Positions 16,342 to 25,059 of a stretch of 32,832 bases of DNA are shown here, piece by piece. The position numbers were made by a program, and so were the translations under genes. Location: contig JAKAQL010000024.1 of NCBI GenBank assembly GCA_021822605.1, positions 1 to 32,832 of the forward strand. The letters run 5' to 3'. Source of the DNA: Actinomycetes bacterium (lineage in GTDB: Bacteria > Actinomycetota > Acidimicrobiia > Acidimicrobiales > Acidimicrobiaceae). A model generated the notes under the pieces. It searched no databases. It was not told the origin of the DNA and saw only the letters and a program-made list of their open reading frames with translations. The first letter of the stretch is position 1. Each line of letters starts with the position of its first letter.

Positions 16342-19300
16342 TGAGGCTACAGCGACTCAAGATGGTGGGGTTTAAGTCCTTTGCCGACCCGGTGACGATC
16401 GAGTTTGACGCTGGAGTGACCGCGATTGTTGGGCCGAACGGATCCGGTAAGTCCAATGTAGTCGATGCGCTGGCGTGGGTACTTGGTGCGCAGAGTCCCA
16501 GGTTGCTGCGGCTGACGAAGATGGAGGAGCTGATCTACGCCGGCGGGGACGGACGCCAGCCGCTGGGTCGAGCCGAGGTGACGATCGAGTTTGACAACGG
16601 GGACCAACAGGTCGCGCTGCCCATGGCTGAGATCGCCATGAGCCGCGCGATCACCCGTGCGGGTGACACACAGTATCGACTCAACGGTGCACAGTGTCGA
16701 TTGGTGGATCTTGTCGATACCCTCAGTGCGGCGAATCTGGGAAAGACGCAGCACGTGATCATCTCTCAGGGAGAGATCGAGTCTCTCGCCAACGCGAAGG
16801 GGGATGAGCTACGCGGGGTGCTCGAGGATGCTGCACAGGTAACCACTCTTCGGCGGCGATTGAACCAGTCCGAGCGACACGTCGAAAGCGTGACGCAGAG
16901 TTTGCACGAGGTCTCGGTCAAGGAGAGGGAGCTGCGACGCCGTATCAAGCCTTTGCGCGCCCAGGTCTCACTCTACGAACAGCGAGCCGAACTCACCAGG
17001 CGGCGTGACGCGGTCGCACTATGGGTGCTCCGACGGAGGCTTGAGAACTATCGCGAACAGGCACAGGAGGCCGAGGACGCGTTGGCCAAGGTGACTGCTC
17101 GGCTGGGTGAGCTCCAGGAACCTCAGGATGGGGCGGAGCAGCGACCCTCGACCCTGGAACCCCTGCTCCTTCGGCTGCGAGCGACAAGACAGGAGGTGGC
17201 TGATCTGCGTGGTGAGGTGCTCGCGGCGATGACACCGCTCACCGAGCTTGAGGCCAGGATTGCACGAAGTGATGCCGAGCTGGCCATGATGAGCGATGAA
17301 CTCGATCGGGTCAACGAGTCAAAGCTTGAGGTGATGCGACGAATCGACGCGCTTGAACACGAGGGGGAGGCCCTGCAGGCGCAACGGGCGGCACTCGGAG
17401 TGGAGCGGCATCGCTTTGATCAGCAGGTGCCTACTCGTCCTGTCGAACTTGAATCACAGGTAGCTGATCTGCGCGGTCAACGATCACATCTGTTCGCTGA
17501 GCAACGTCGGCGGTCCGCTGACGCGCAACGCCGTCGTAGCGAGGAGGAGTCGCGCCAGCAGCGTTGGGTGCGAGCGAGTGCTCGCTTCGCCGAGATTGAG
17601 ACTGAGCAAGGGGAGCGAGAGGCGGAGCTCGCTCGTGTTGTACCCCAGCGTCAGAAACTCGCCGCAGATCTCGAGGGGCGACGATTCGAGGTCGCACGGG
17701 CACAGGAGGAGGTGTCAGAGGCGAGTGGTCGGGAACGAGAGTTGCAAGGGCAACTACGAGTGCTTAACAACCAGGTCAATTCGCTGGCCAAGCTTGCCGG
17801 AAGTGACGCGGCTACTTCGCTGGGTCAGACCCTCTTACCTCGTGAGGGTCTTGCACAGGCCGTCGCTGGGGTGCTAGGAGATCTCAGTGAGGCGCATGTG
17901 TATGACACGGTTGCAGAACTGCTTGCAGCCTTGGATGCTGGGTCGGTCGACTCCTTTGTCGGCTACGTGCCCATGAGTGATGTCTCCGATGACGCGCTTG
18001 CCTTTCTGGAACAGGCACCGGGGTGGCTTGGCCCTCGCTTTCGGGGTGTTCGCCTTGTGGAGAGCGTGCTTGAGCGCCTCCGCCAGGGCGATTGCGAGGG
18101 TATCATGGTTGATAGAAGCGGGACTATCTATCGTGAAGGTCTTCTTCGTGTAGGCGCCTCTCAGCGCGTAGTCGCACAGTTGCAGCTCGCTACCCATCAG
18201 CGTGAGCTCGCTGAGTTGACGCGTGAGGTTCACGAGACGGGGGAGCGGTTAGGCGCAGCACGGTCGAGAGCAAAGGCACTCCAGGAGGCCTCGGCTACCG
18301 CTGAGACCGAGTTGAGTACCTTGGTTCGACGCGAAGGACAGATCACCAGCGAGCTCGCTCACTTGAGCGCAGAGGCGGCAACGCTCTCCGTCGAACTGGA
18401 GTTTTTACAGGCTGCCCCCCAGGGTGTCGATGAGGACCTCGGTGATCTAGACGAAGAGCTCACCAACATCGATGCTCAACTCGAGGTGACCACCAGGGAA
18501 CTTGAGGAGCGCCGACAGTCGCTGCAAGAGTATGAAAGGGAGCGAGGAGAACTCGAGCGCCGCGATGTGACTATTCGTCTGCAGGCGGCTGACCTCGCTG
18601 CGCAGTTTAAAGCTGCGACTGACCGTCTCGCGGAGCTTGAAGCACGAGAGGTGGCTCTTCAGCAGCGGATCGATGGTGCTGGCCACCATCGGGTGGCACC
18701 GTTGGCTGGAGTTCGTGCGCTCCTTTCGCGACTGGGTGCACTCGCTGATCAGCTTCGTGAACAGGGCAACCTTCTCAGGCCACTTGAGGACCAGGTAGCC
18801 AAGGCTCGGGCCGAGGAGGAGCGCGCGCAGGCGCTCGCGAAAGAGCGACAGGCTGCCCGGGCTCTGGAGCGTGAAAACCTCGCCAATCAACGGCTCCACT
18901 ATGCCACTGAGGAGAGTCGATTGCGGAGTCGGCTACTCACTGAGGAGGAGGCTGCACAACGGGCGACGGGAATGCCGTTAGCCCATATCCGGCAAGCTGT
19001 TTTACCAGAGGGTGTAGCGCCAACGGTCGCCGAGGCGATTTTGTCCGACCTCGAGGGTCAGATTGCCCAGGTGGGCCAAGTGAACCCGTTGGCAGCTCTC
19101 GAGCTCGCAGAGCTTGAGGAGGAGCTGGAGCGTTTCCGGGTTGAGACCGCCGATGTACGCGAGGCCCATCAACAGGCTCAACGAGCGTTCGTGTTGCTTG
19201 AGAACGAGATGTCAGCTCGAATCTTGGCGATCGTCGCCGAGGTGACGGTTGAGTTTGATCGACTGATGGAACGGTTGTTTCGCGGCGGAACCGGGGCGGT

Positions 19301-19709
19301 AGTGCTTGATGATCCAGAGGCGCCGTTGACGAGCTCCATTAGCCTCGACATCAAAATCCCGGCCAAGCGCGTGCGTCGACTTGGACTTCTCTCTGGGGGA
19401 GAGCGATCCCTTGTGTCGCTTGCCTTCCTCTTCGCAGTGCTGAAGGTGCGGCCGGTACCCTTTGTGGTGCTCGACGAGGTCGAGGCTGCCCTCGACGACA
19501 AGAACCTCTCCGCCTTCGCGACTCTGATAGAGGACGTCAGTAGGGATTGCCAGGTGATCGTGGTGACCCATCAACGCAGGACGATGGAGGTTGCAGCGGT
19601 TCTGATAGGAATATCGATGTCGCCGCGAGGATCCTCAACGGTCGTTCGCCATGTGCTCACCGATGCACCTCAGGACTATATCGGCAGCGAAGTTCCAGAG
19701 GTGGGCTGA
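16341..19709 (+). CDS. smc: Chromosome partition protein Smc
   Basis: Smc is the condensin ATPase that compacts and aligns chromosome arms. The 1122-residue protein has all five parts: the Walker A GPNGSGKS (31-38) in the N-terminal head, a long coiled coil (about 165-470), a hinge (about 475-610, including VDSFVGYVPM and EGIMVDRSGTIYREGLLR), the returning coil, and the C-terminal head with the signature LLSGGERSLVSLAF (about 1015) and Walker B VVLDEVEAALDD (about 1042). ATG 16341 starts the family-typical MRLQRLKMVGFKSFADP. Its ScpA and ScpB partners are not in this window. A 484-nt gap follows before ftsY, which is unusually long for this cluster. Confidence 0.96.
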   Translation: MRLQRLKMVGFKSFADPVTIEFDAGVTAIVGPNGSGKSNVVDALAWVLGAQSPRLLRLTKMEELIYAGGDGRQPLGRAEVTIEFDNGDQQVALPMAEIAMSRAITRAGDTQYRLNGAQCRLVDLVDTLSAANLGKTQHVIISQGEIESLANAKGDELRGVLEDAAQVTTLRRRLNQSERHVESVTQSLHEVSVKERELRRRIKPLRAQVSLYEQRAELTRRRDAVALWVLRRRLENYREQAQEAEDALAKVTARLGELQEPQDGAEQRPSTLEPLLLRLRATRQEVADLRGEVLAAMTPLTELEARIARSDAELAMMSDELDRVNESKLEVMRRIDALEHEGEALQAQRAALGVERHRFDQQVPTRPVELESQVADLRGQRSHLFAEQRRRSADAQRRRSEEESRQQRWVRASARFAEIETEQGEREAELARVVPQRQKLAADLEGRRFEVARAQEEVSEASGRERELQGQLRVLNNQVNSLAKLAGSDAATSLGQTLLPREGLAQAVAGVLGDLSEAHVYDTVAELLAALDAGSVDSFVGYVPMSDVSDDALAFLEQAPGWLGPRFRGVRLVESVLERLRQGDCEGIMVDRSGTIYREGLLRVGASQRVVAQLQLATHQRELAELTREVHETGERLGAARSRAKALQEASATAETELSTLVRREGQITSELAHLSAEAATLSVELEFLQAAPQGVDEDLGDLDEELTNIDAQLEVTTRELEERRQSLQEYERERGELERRDVTIRLQAADLAAQFKAATDRLAELEAREVALQQRIDGAGHHRVAPLAGVRALLSRLGALADQLREQGNLLRPLEDQVAKARAEEERAQALAKERQAARALERENLANQRLHYATEESRLRSRLLTEEEAAQRATGMPLAHIRQAVLPEGVAPTVAEAILSDLEGQIAQVGQVNPLAALELAELEEELERFRVETADVREAHQQAQRAFVLLENEMSARILAIVAEVTVEFDRLMERLFRGGTGAVVLDDPEAPLTSSISLDIKIPAKRVRRLGLLSGGERSLVSLAFLFAVLKVRPVPFVVLDEVEAALDDKNLSAFATLIEDVSRDCQVIVVTHQRRTMEVAAVLIGISMSPRGSSTVVRHVLTDAPQDYIGSEVPEVG

Positions 19710-20193
19710 GAAGATCGACCGGCCGTGCTGTCTTTGTGGTGGCGACCGACGGTGACCCTGGTGGGTGAGACATCTCGTCTGTTACCAGACGCCGATGAGC
19801 GGGCATGTGAGACGCCCGTGAGAGATTGGTGGCCGGACAACAAGAGGTACTGGCACTCCTACACGGCGCTACTCTGACAAGATACCAGTGTGACTGGGTA
19901 CCAGTCTGACAAGACGCTTAGCAGTCAGACGAAGGGCCCCAGCCATCCCGACTTTCGCCGACCCAGACACAAGTGGCTGGATGCAGGCGGGTGGATAGGG
20001 AACATCGCCAGGCGGCCAGTTTGCAACTGTTGCTATGGCGTTCAGGGCTGGTGCATGGTGTCACCAGGGTTCAGTCCGTGGCGGCGAGTAGGTACCGGCG
20101 CGGTGTGGTCGAGCTATGCCAACCTTGCTATTCACACCTCTAGCCCTCGCACACGGCCAAGATGCGATGACTTCGGGTCTACGATGAGTAACA
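19710..20193. other. Long smc-ftsY intergenic region
   Basis: This 484-nt stretch interrupts an otherwise tightly packed block. Frames crossing it have no recognisable domains or ribosome-binding sites. I looked for an SRP RNA (conserved GGAAGCAGC-type apical loop) because ftsY and ffh follow, and did not find one. It contains an array of 16-bp imperfect repeats (19867-19914). TACGAT at 20180-20185, 8 nt before the ftsY ATG, might be a -10 element for a nearly leaderless ftsY transcript, but no -35 partner is clear. Confidence 0.5.
19867..19914. repeat. Array of 16-bp imperfect direct repeats with CCAGT/ACTGG arms
   Basis: Three consecutive 16-bp units start at 19867, 19883 and 19899. The last two share TACCAGT and TGAC (TACCAGTGTGAC, TACCAGTCTGAC), while the first and third share TCTGACAAGA exactly. 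Within the array CCAGT-gtg-ACTGG (19885-19897) and ACTGG-gta-CCAGT (19893-19905) form overlapping inverted repeats; another ACTGG lies at 19849. This layout looks like a protein-binding array. Confidence 0.6.
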
Positions 20194-21372
20194 ATGGAAT
20201 CGTTGCTCATCCTTGTCGTCCTTTTTATCATCCTTGCGTTTGGGTTGGCCCTTGTACGCACCCGTTCGAATTCGAACCGGCGTCAGATCGATCGAACTGG
20301 CAGAACAGAGGTCGAGGCGAAGACCGCCGAGATCGACAGGCAGGCCGACGACGGGGAGTCCGCGACAGTAGCTGAGATCGCCCCAGCCGATGGGCCTCTC
20401 ACTGAAGAGGACGATGGAGTCCGAGATGGGCACTCCGAGGTTGGCGTCCTTGAGCCAGAACCCAACTCCATCGCTACCTCACTCAGTCGCTCGCGGGGGC
20501 CATTCGCCTCTCTATTCTCTCGCTTGCGCTCAAACAACGATGGCATCGATGCCGAAGAGTGGACCCGCCTGGAGGAGACCCTGATCCTATCGGACATGGG
20601 CCCATCGTTAGCGACGGAGATCGTTGCTGAGCTGCGGAATCAGCTTGGCAAGAGCCCTTCAGCAAGCGCACTTCGCCAAGCGTTGATCGAGTTGCTCACG
20701 TCGAAGTTTTTGGCTACGACGAGGGAACTCCAGTTCTCCAAGGATACCAAGCCAAGCGTTGTTTTGGTGGTCGGGGTTAATGGCACCGGTAAGACCACCA
20801 CGATCGGCAAGATCGCCAGCCTTCTGACCGTTGCGGGGCGTTCGGTTATGATCGCTGCGGGTGACACTTTCCGGGCGGCCGCTACCGAGCAGGTCGGTGT
20901 ATGGGCGGCGCTGACCGGCGTGGAGGTGGTCTCTGGCCAGCCGGGAGCGGACCCAGCCTCGGTCATCTTCGATGCGATTGAGCATGCGAGGGCGGTCGGC
21001 AGCGATGTGGTGCTATGCGATACCGCTGGTCGGCTACAGACAAAGACGAACTTGATGGAGGAGTTGAAGAAGATCCGGCGAGTCGCGGCGAAGTCCTCCG
21101 GCGAGGTCACGGAGGTGCTTCTGGTCATCGACGCCACCACGGGTCAGAACGGACTCCGCCAAGCTGAGGTCTTCCATGGTGCCGCTGAGGTTACTGGCAT
21201 CGTTCTTACCAAGCTTGATGGGAGCGCCAAAGGGGGAGTAGCGCTCGCTATTGAGTCCCAGTTTGGTATCCCGATTAAGCTGGTGGGACTCGGAGAGGGG
21301 TTAGCGGATCTCGCCCCCTTTGATCCCGAGGCCTTCGTTGCAGCATTATTAGGAGAAGAGTCGGATGTTTGA
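20194..21372 (+). CDS. ftsY: Signal recognition particle receptor FtsY
   Basis: FtsY is the membrane receptor that docks SRP-ribosome complexes for cotranslational membrane insertion. The 392-residue protein starts with a transmembrane segment (residues about 3-21, LLILVVLFIILAFGLALV), a direct membrane anchor as known in actinobacteria rather than the amphipathic helix of E. coli. A variable acidic linker runs to about residue 110. The NG domain follows with GVNGTGKTTT (from residue 194), AGDTFRAAA, DTAGR, and TKLDGSAKGG. ATG 20194 has only a weak ribosome-binding site (GATGAG). The stop overlaps the ffh start by 8 nt, so receptor and SRP GTPase are coupled. Confidence 0.95.
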   Translation: MESLLILVVLFIILAFGLALVRTRSNSNRRQIDRTGRTEVEAKTAEIDRQADDGESATVAEIAPADGPLTEEDDGVRDGHSEVGVLEPEPNSIATSLSRSRGPFASLFSRLRSNNDGIDAEEWTRLEETLILSDMGPSLATEIVAELRNQLGKSPSASALRQALIELLTSKFLATTRELQFSKDTKPSVVLVVGVNGTGKTTTIGKIASLLTVAGRSVMIAAGDTFRAAATEQVGVWAALTGVEVVSGQPGADPASVIFDAIEHARAVGSDVVLCDTAGRLQTKTNLMEELKKIRRVAAKSSGEVTEVLLVIDATTGQNGLRQAEVFHGAAEVTGIVLTKLDGSAKGGVALAIESQFGIPIKLVGLGEGLADLAPFDPEAFVAALLGEESDV

Positions 21373-22699
21373 GACACTCGGAGAACGCCTCGAGGGGGCG
21401 TTGTCACGTATTCGAGGGAAGACGCGACTCACGCAAGCAGATGTGGACGAGGCGCTCGCTGAGATCCGCCGGGCGCTCCTTGAGGCTGATGTCAATGTCG
21501 GCGTCGTGAACCTCATCAGCGAGCGGGTTGGTCAGGCAGCTGTTGGTGCCATGAGCTCGCCCTCACTCACGCCCGGGCAGCAGGTGGTGAAGGCGGTCCA
21601 CAATGAGCTGATCGACGTGCTTGGGCAGGACACCTACCGCATACGTTTCGCCTCGACACCTCCTACGATACTGCTCCTCGCTGGCCTTCAGGGGTCAGGT
21701 AAGACAACCGCAGCTGCGAAGCTAGCGCTACTGCTTCGACGACAGGGTCGTTCGCCCTACCTGGTCGCCGCTGATCTCGCCCGACCAGGCGCAGTCCGCC
21801 AACTGGAGATTCTGGGGGAGCAGGCGGGTGTCCCAGTCTTTAGCGAGCCGACGACCCCGGTCGAGGTTGCAATCAAGGGTGTGGCTGAGGCCAAACGGCT
21901 CGCCCGCGATGTCGTGATCATCGACACGGCCGGTCGTCTTGCGATCGATGATGCGCTGATGAACGAGGTAAGCGAGATCCAGAAGGCCACCCAGGCACAC
22001 CTGCGTTTCTTAGTAGTTGATGCGATGATTGGGCAGGATGCGGTGGTGACCGCCCGGGCTTTTGACGAGCGACTTGAACTCTCCGCGGTCATACTCACCA
22101 AGCTCGATGGTGATGCACGAGGTGGTGCTGCCCTGTCGGTCAAGGAGGTGGTGGGCAAGCCGATTGCCTTTGCCTCGGTTGGGGAGAAGCTTGAAGACTT
22201 TGAACCGTTCTACCCAGATCGGATGGCTTCGAGAATCCTTGGGATGGGTGATGTGCTCAGCCTGATCGAGCGCGCTCAGGACACGATGGACGAGGATGTC
22301 GCCAAGAAGGGTGCTGATCGCCTTCGCTCTGGCCACTTTGATCTCGAGGACTTTCTTGAGCAGCTCCGTCAGGTTCGCAGGATGGGCCCGCTCAAGGGTG
22401 TGCTCTCAATGTTGCCTGGAGTGCCCAAGGAGTTGAAGAACCAGGAGATTGATGAGGGTGAGATCAGCCGAATTGAGGCGATTGTCTCTTCGATGACTAA
22501 GGCAGAGCGCAAGAATCCCACGATGATTGACACCTCTCGGCGGGCACGTATCGCTGCGGGTTCTGGGACGACTCAGCTCCAGGTGAACACGTTGCTCAAA
22601 CAGTTTCGTGATATGAATAAGATGATGCGCCAGATGGGGGTTGGTCCTCCATCGGCGACGCGTAGCCGGGCCAAGAGCAAGCGTAAGAAGCGCAGGTAG
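21365..22699 (+). CDS. ffh: Signal recognition particle protein Ffh
   Basis: Ffh binds signal sequences and SRP RNA and pairs with FtsY as twin GTPases. In the 444-residue protein the N domain begins MFETLGERLEGALSRIRGK. The G domain has GLQGSGKTT (from residue 107), DTAGR and TKLDGDARGG. The M domain includes DLEDFLEQLRQVRRMGPLKG and the RNA-binding SRRARIAAGSGT helix. The C-terminus is short and very basic (RSRAKSKRKKRR). ATG 21365 is preceded by GGAGAAG. It ends the ftsY-ffh pair; 72 nt separate it from rpsP. Confidence 0.96.
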   Translation: MFETLGERLEGALSRIRGKTRLTQADVDEALAEIRRALLEADVNVGVVNLISERVGQAAVGAMSSPSLTPGQQVVKAVHNELIDVLGQDTYRIRFASTPPTILLLAGLQGSGKTTAAAKLALLLRRQGRSPYLVAADLARPGAVRQLEILGEQAGVPVFSEPTTPVEVAIKGVAEAKRLARDVVIIDTAGRLAIDDALMNEVSEIQKATQAHLRFLVVDAMIGQDAVVTARAFDERLELSAVILTKLDGDARGGAALSVKEVVGKPIAFASVGEKLEDFEPFYPDRMASRILGMGDVLSLIERAQDTMDEDVAKKGADRLRSGHFDLEDFLEQLRQVRRMGPLKGVLSMLPGVPKELKNQEIDEGEISRIEAIVSSMTKAERKNPTMIDTSRRARIAAGSGTTQLQVNTLLKQFRDMNKMMRQMGVGPPSATRSRAKSKRKKRR

Positions 22700-22771
22700 A
22701 CGTCGGCGAGCGCCTACACTTTAGAGGTTGACCGTTTCCGACGTTGACTAAGTTTGTTGAGGAGAAGTTCT

Positions 22772-23023
22772 GTGGCAGTCAAGTTGCGCCTAGCTCGCAC
22801 CGGTAAGAAGAAACAACCCCACTATCGGATCGTCGTCGCGGATTCGCGAGTCGCTCGCGATGGCCGCTTTCTCGAGATCATCGGTTGGTATTCCCCGCGG
22901 AATGAACCATCCAAGTTCCACGTCGACGTTGACGCTGCAAAGCGCTGGATCGACAAGGGTGCAACGGCGACCGAGCGTGTCTCGAAGATTCTAGAGTTAG
23001 CGAGTAAAGAGGGTGAACAGTGA
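22772..23023 (+). CDS. rpsP: Small ribosomal subunit protein bS16
   Basis: An 83-residue bS16 with the hallmark AVKLRLARTGKKKQPHYRIVV and DGRFLEIIGWYSP. The GTG at 22772 gives the usual MAVKLRL start and has GAGGAG seven bases upstream; the frame extends six codons further without similarity. Upstream TTGACC (22728-22733) could be part of a promoter in the 72-nt ffh-rpsP gap, but the best -10 spacing is short (15-16 nt). First gene of the rpsP-khpA-rimM-trmD-rplS operon, each member overlapping the next. Confidence 0.94.
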   Translation: MAVKLRLARTGKKKQPHYRIVVADSRVARDGRFLEIIGWYSPRNEPSKFHVDVDAAKRWIDKGATATERVSKILELASKEGEQ

Positions 23024-23478
23024 CCGATCACGAAGGGGTCATGAACGAGGAGACGGTAACGTCAAACCAAGAGGTTGAGGCTGCAGAGACTCACAACGCT
23101 TCGGAGCCGAGTGGTTCGGTGACCCAGTCGGGTGAGTACATCAGCTCGCTCGTTGGGTATCTGTCGCGCTCGTTGGTGCGAGGAGGCCAGGATCAGATCA
23201 CCGTACGCCACACAGAGGGTGCCCATGAGGGTGAGGTCAAAGTGACCGTCACCGTGCCCCAGGGCGAGCTTGGCAAGGTTATCGGACGTGGTGGACGCAC
23301 AGCGACCGCTATTCGTACTATCGTCGGTGCTGCTGCCCAACGTTCAGGTTTGAGCGCACAGGTTGAGTTCTCCGACGGACGCCCAGGCGGGGGCCGTGGA
23401 CGACCCTCCAGGGGTGGTAACAGTGGTGGCAGGCGTGGCGGACCACGACGAGACGACCGACCCCGTCGACAGGGTTGA
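23020..23478 (+). CDS. khpA: KH-domain RNA-binding protein KhpA with extended tails
   Basis: KhpA is a small RNA-binding protein found after rpsP in many Gram-positive and actinobacterial genomes; it pairs with KhpB in some species and influences translation and cell size. The KH core covers about residues 38-118, with the GxxG loop at GRGG (89-92). The usual protein is about 75-80 residues; this one is 152. It has an acidic N-terminal extension of about 37 residues and a C-terminal Arg/Gly tail (residues 120-152, 11 Arg and 12 Gly of 33). The GTG at 23020 overlaps the rpsP stop by 4 nt; ATG 23041 is an alternative start. The tail is encoded across the start of rimM. Confidence 0.88.
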   Translation: MTDHEGVMNEETVTSNQEVEAAETHNASEPSGSVTQSGEYISSLVGYLSRSLVRGGQDQITVRHTEGAHEGEVKVTVTVPQGELGKVIGRGGRTATAIRTIVGAAAQRSGLSAQVEFSDGRPGGGRGRPSRGGNSGGRRGGPRRDDRPRRQG

Positions 23479-23929
23479 GGTAGCTCAACTCGGACGAAGC
23501 CATGGACTGGGTGGGGAGCTATACCTCCGGCTTTTGAGTGACGTCCCTGGTCGTGTTCACACTGGCCTACGGGTCGTTACTAAATTCGGGCAAGAGCTTC
23601 TTGTGTCTGAGGTGCGCCCGCTTGGAGATCGGCTCTTGGTGCGACTCGATGGCGTGAACTCTATGGAGGAGGCCAAGCGCTTGTCCGGTCTCACCCTGTA
23701 CGCAGATCCGCTTGATGAGCCACCGGTTACGCTGGTGAGCCAGCTCATCGGGAAGTCAGTCTTCGATCAGCACCACCTCGATCATGGACCTGTGGTTGCA
23801 GTCCAGGCCAATCCAGCGAGCGAGCTGATGGTACTTGAGAGTGGAGCCCTGGTACCCACTCTTTTTATTCTTGAAGTCGCAGATGATCGTGTGCTTATCG
23901 AGGCACCCGAGGGGCTCTTCGAGCTATGA
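23435..23929 (+). CDS. rimM: Ribosome maturation factor RimM
   Basis: RimM helps assemble the 30S head near uS19 and is usually encoded between rpsP and trmD. The 164-residue product has the RimM N-domain (VEVAQLGRSHGLGGELYLRLLSD) and a PRC-barrel-like C-domain (LIGKSVFDQHHLDHGPVV, ending [12 protein letters not shown]). No start codon exists between the N-domain and the khpA stop, so translation must begin inside khpA. I chose GTG 23435 (44-nt overlap); GTG 23423 or 23426 are alternatives, and the frame is open back to 23363. The stop overlaps trmD by 4 nt. Confidence 0.88.
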   Translation: MADHDETTDPVDRVEVAQLGRSHGLGGELYLRLLSDVPGRVHTGLRVVTKFGQELLVSEVRPLGDRLLVRLDGVNSMEEAKRLSGLTLYADPLDEPPVTLVSQLIGKSVFDQHHLDHGPVVAVQANPASELMVLESGALVPTLFILEVADDRVLIEAPEGLFEL

Positions 23930-24693
23930 CGTTGCGGGTCACGGTGGTGACCATCTTCCCGAAGCTGATCGAACAGTACCTTAACTCCTCGGTGTTGGGG
24001 AGGGCGACCCAGCGAGCGTTGCTCGATGTCACCGTGCTCGATCTTCGGTCCTACACCGACGATCCACGGCGATCCATTGATGATTCTCCCTACGGTGGTG
24101 GCCCGGGGATGCTGATGATGCCCGAGCCGGTGTTTCGGGCGTTGGCTGATCCACACGTTGTTCGGCCGACTATTGGGCTCAGTCCCATCGGTGCAACGTT
24201 CCGTCAGTCAGATGCAGTTGCGTTGAGTCAGCTGGATGGATTCACGCTGCTCTGTGGCCGGTACGAGGGATTCGATGCGCGCATCGAAGAGGCCTGTGAT
24301 CGACTGATCTCTATCGGTGACTTTGTCTTAGCCGGTGGAGAGTTGGCGGCGCTCGTGGTCATTGAGGCGACAGCGCGCTTGCTAAACGGCGTGCTTGGTA
24401 ATGAGGAGAGCGCAAGGGAGGAGTCCTTTGCGATGGACAGACTTCTTGAACACCCCCAGTACACGCGTCCTCGAGTCTTGGGGGGGCATGAGGTTCCCGA
24501 GGTCCTGCTCTCTGGAGATCATGAGGAGGTAGACCGTTGGCGCTATGCACAACGCCTCTTGCGGACCTTGGAGCGACGCCCTGACTTGATCGAGGCACGT
24601 GGGGGGATCTCCCGCGAAGAGGTCGAGCTGCTTCATCGCTACGGGTATGATGAAGTGTTGCAAACTATGAACAAGGAGCGTTTCGAGCGATGA
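23926..24693 (+). CDS. trmD: tRNA (guanine37-N1)-methyltransferase
   Basis: TrmD methylates G37 next to the anticodon to prevent +1 frameshifting. The 255-residue protein has the trefoil-knot SAM site: [23 protein letters not shown], and [14 protein letters not shown], then [11 protein letters not shown]. The domain for tRNA binding follows ([11 protein letters not shown]). The ATG overlaps rimM by 4 nt and its stop overlaps rplS by 4 nt. Length and motifs are standard for bacterial TrmD, distinct from the archaeal Trm5 type. Confidence 0.96.
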   Translation: MTLRVTVVTIFPKLIEQYLNSSVLGRATQRALLDVTVLDLRSYTDDPRRSIDDSPYGGGPGMLMMPEPVFRALADPHVVRPTIGLSPIGATFRQSDAVALSQLDGFTLLCGRYEGFDARIEEACDRLISIGDFVLAGGELAALVVIEATARLLNGVLGNEESAREESFAMDRLLEHPQYTRPRVLGGHEVPEVLLSGDHEEVDRWRYAQRLLRTLERRPDLIEARGGISREEVELLHRYGYDEVLQTMNKERFER

Positions 24694-25031
24694 AGCCGAC
24701 CGACATGCTAGACCAGGAGTCCCTCAAGACGGACATCCCCGATTTTGCCCCAGGCGATACGCTTAAGGTGCATGTTCGCGTGGTCGAGGGCTCAAGAGAG
24801 CGTATTCAGGTGTTCCAGGGGGCGGTCATCGCGAGGAACGGATCCGGGCTTGGAGAGACCTTTACCGTGCGTAAAGTCAGTTTCAGCGTTGGTGTTGAGC
24901 GAATCTTTCCTATACACTCACCGATCATCGCCAAGATCGAGGTTGTCACCCGAGGCGATGTCCGTCGAGCCAAGCTGTATTACCTTCGGGACCGTATCGG
25001 TAAGGCGGCGAAGATCAAAGAGAAGCGATGA
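24690..25031 (+). CDS. rplS: Large ribosomal subunit protein bL19
   Basis: A 113-residue bL19 with [50 protein letters not shown] and the basic C-terminus [14 protein letters not shown]. It forms an intersubunit bridge region of the 50S. ATG 24690 overlaps the trmD stop by 4 nt. In many actinobacteria lepB and rnhB follow; here only 28 nt separate rplS from the DUF2469 gene. Confidence 0.96.
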   Translation: MKPTDMLDQESLKTDIPDFAPGDTLKVHVRVVEGSRERIQVFQGAVIARNGSGLGETFTVRKVSFSVGVERIFPIHSPIIAKIEVVTRGDVRRAKLYYLRDRIGKAAKIKEKR

Positions 25032-25059
25032 CGCCTTCGCTGCTCAGGTTCTGGTTGGC

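Noticed and set aside
19710-20193. SRP RNA gene between smc and ftsY
   Set aside because: Context with ftsY/ffh suggested it, but the conserved apical loop sequence was not found.
19890-20375. 161-codon plus frame in the smc-ftsY gap
   Set aside because: It runs into ftsY in another frame and the translation is rich in Cys, Trp, Arg and Pro with no domain-like pattern.
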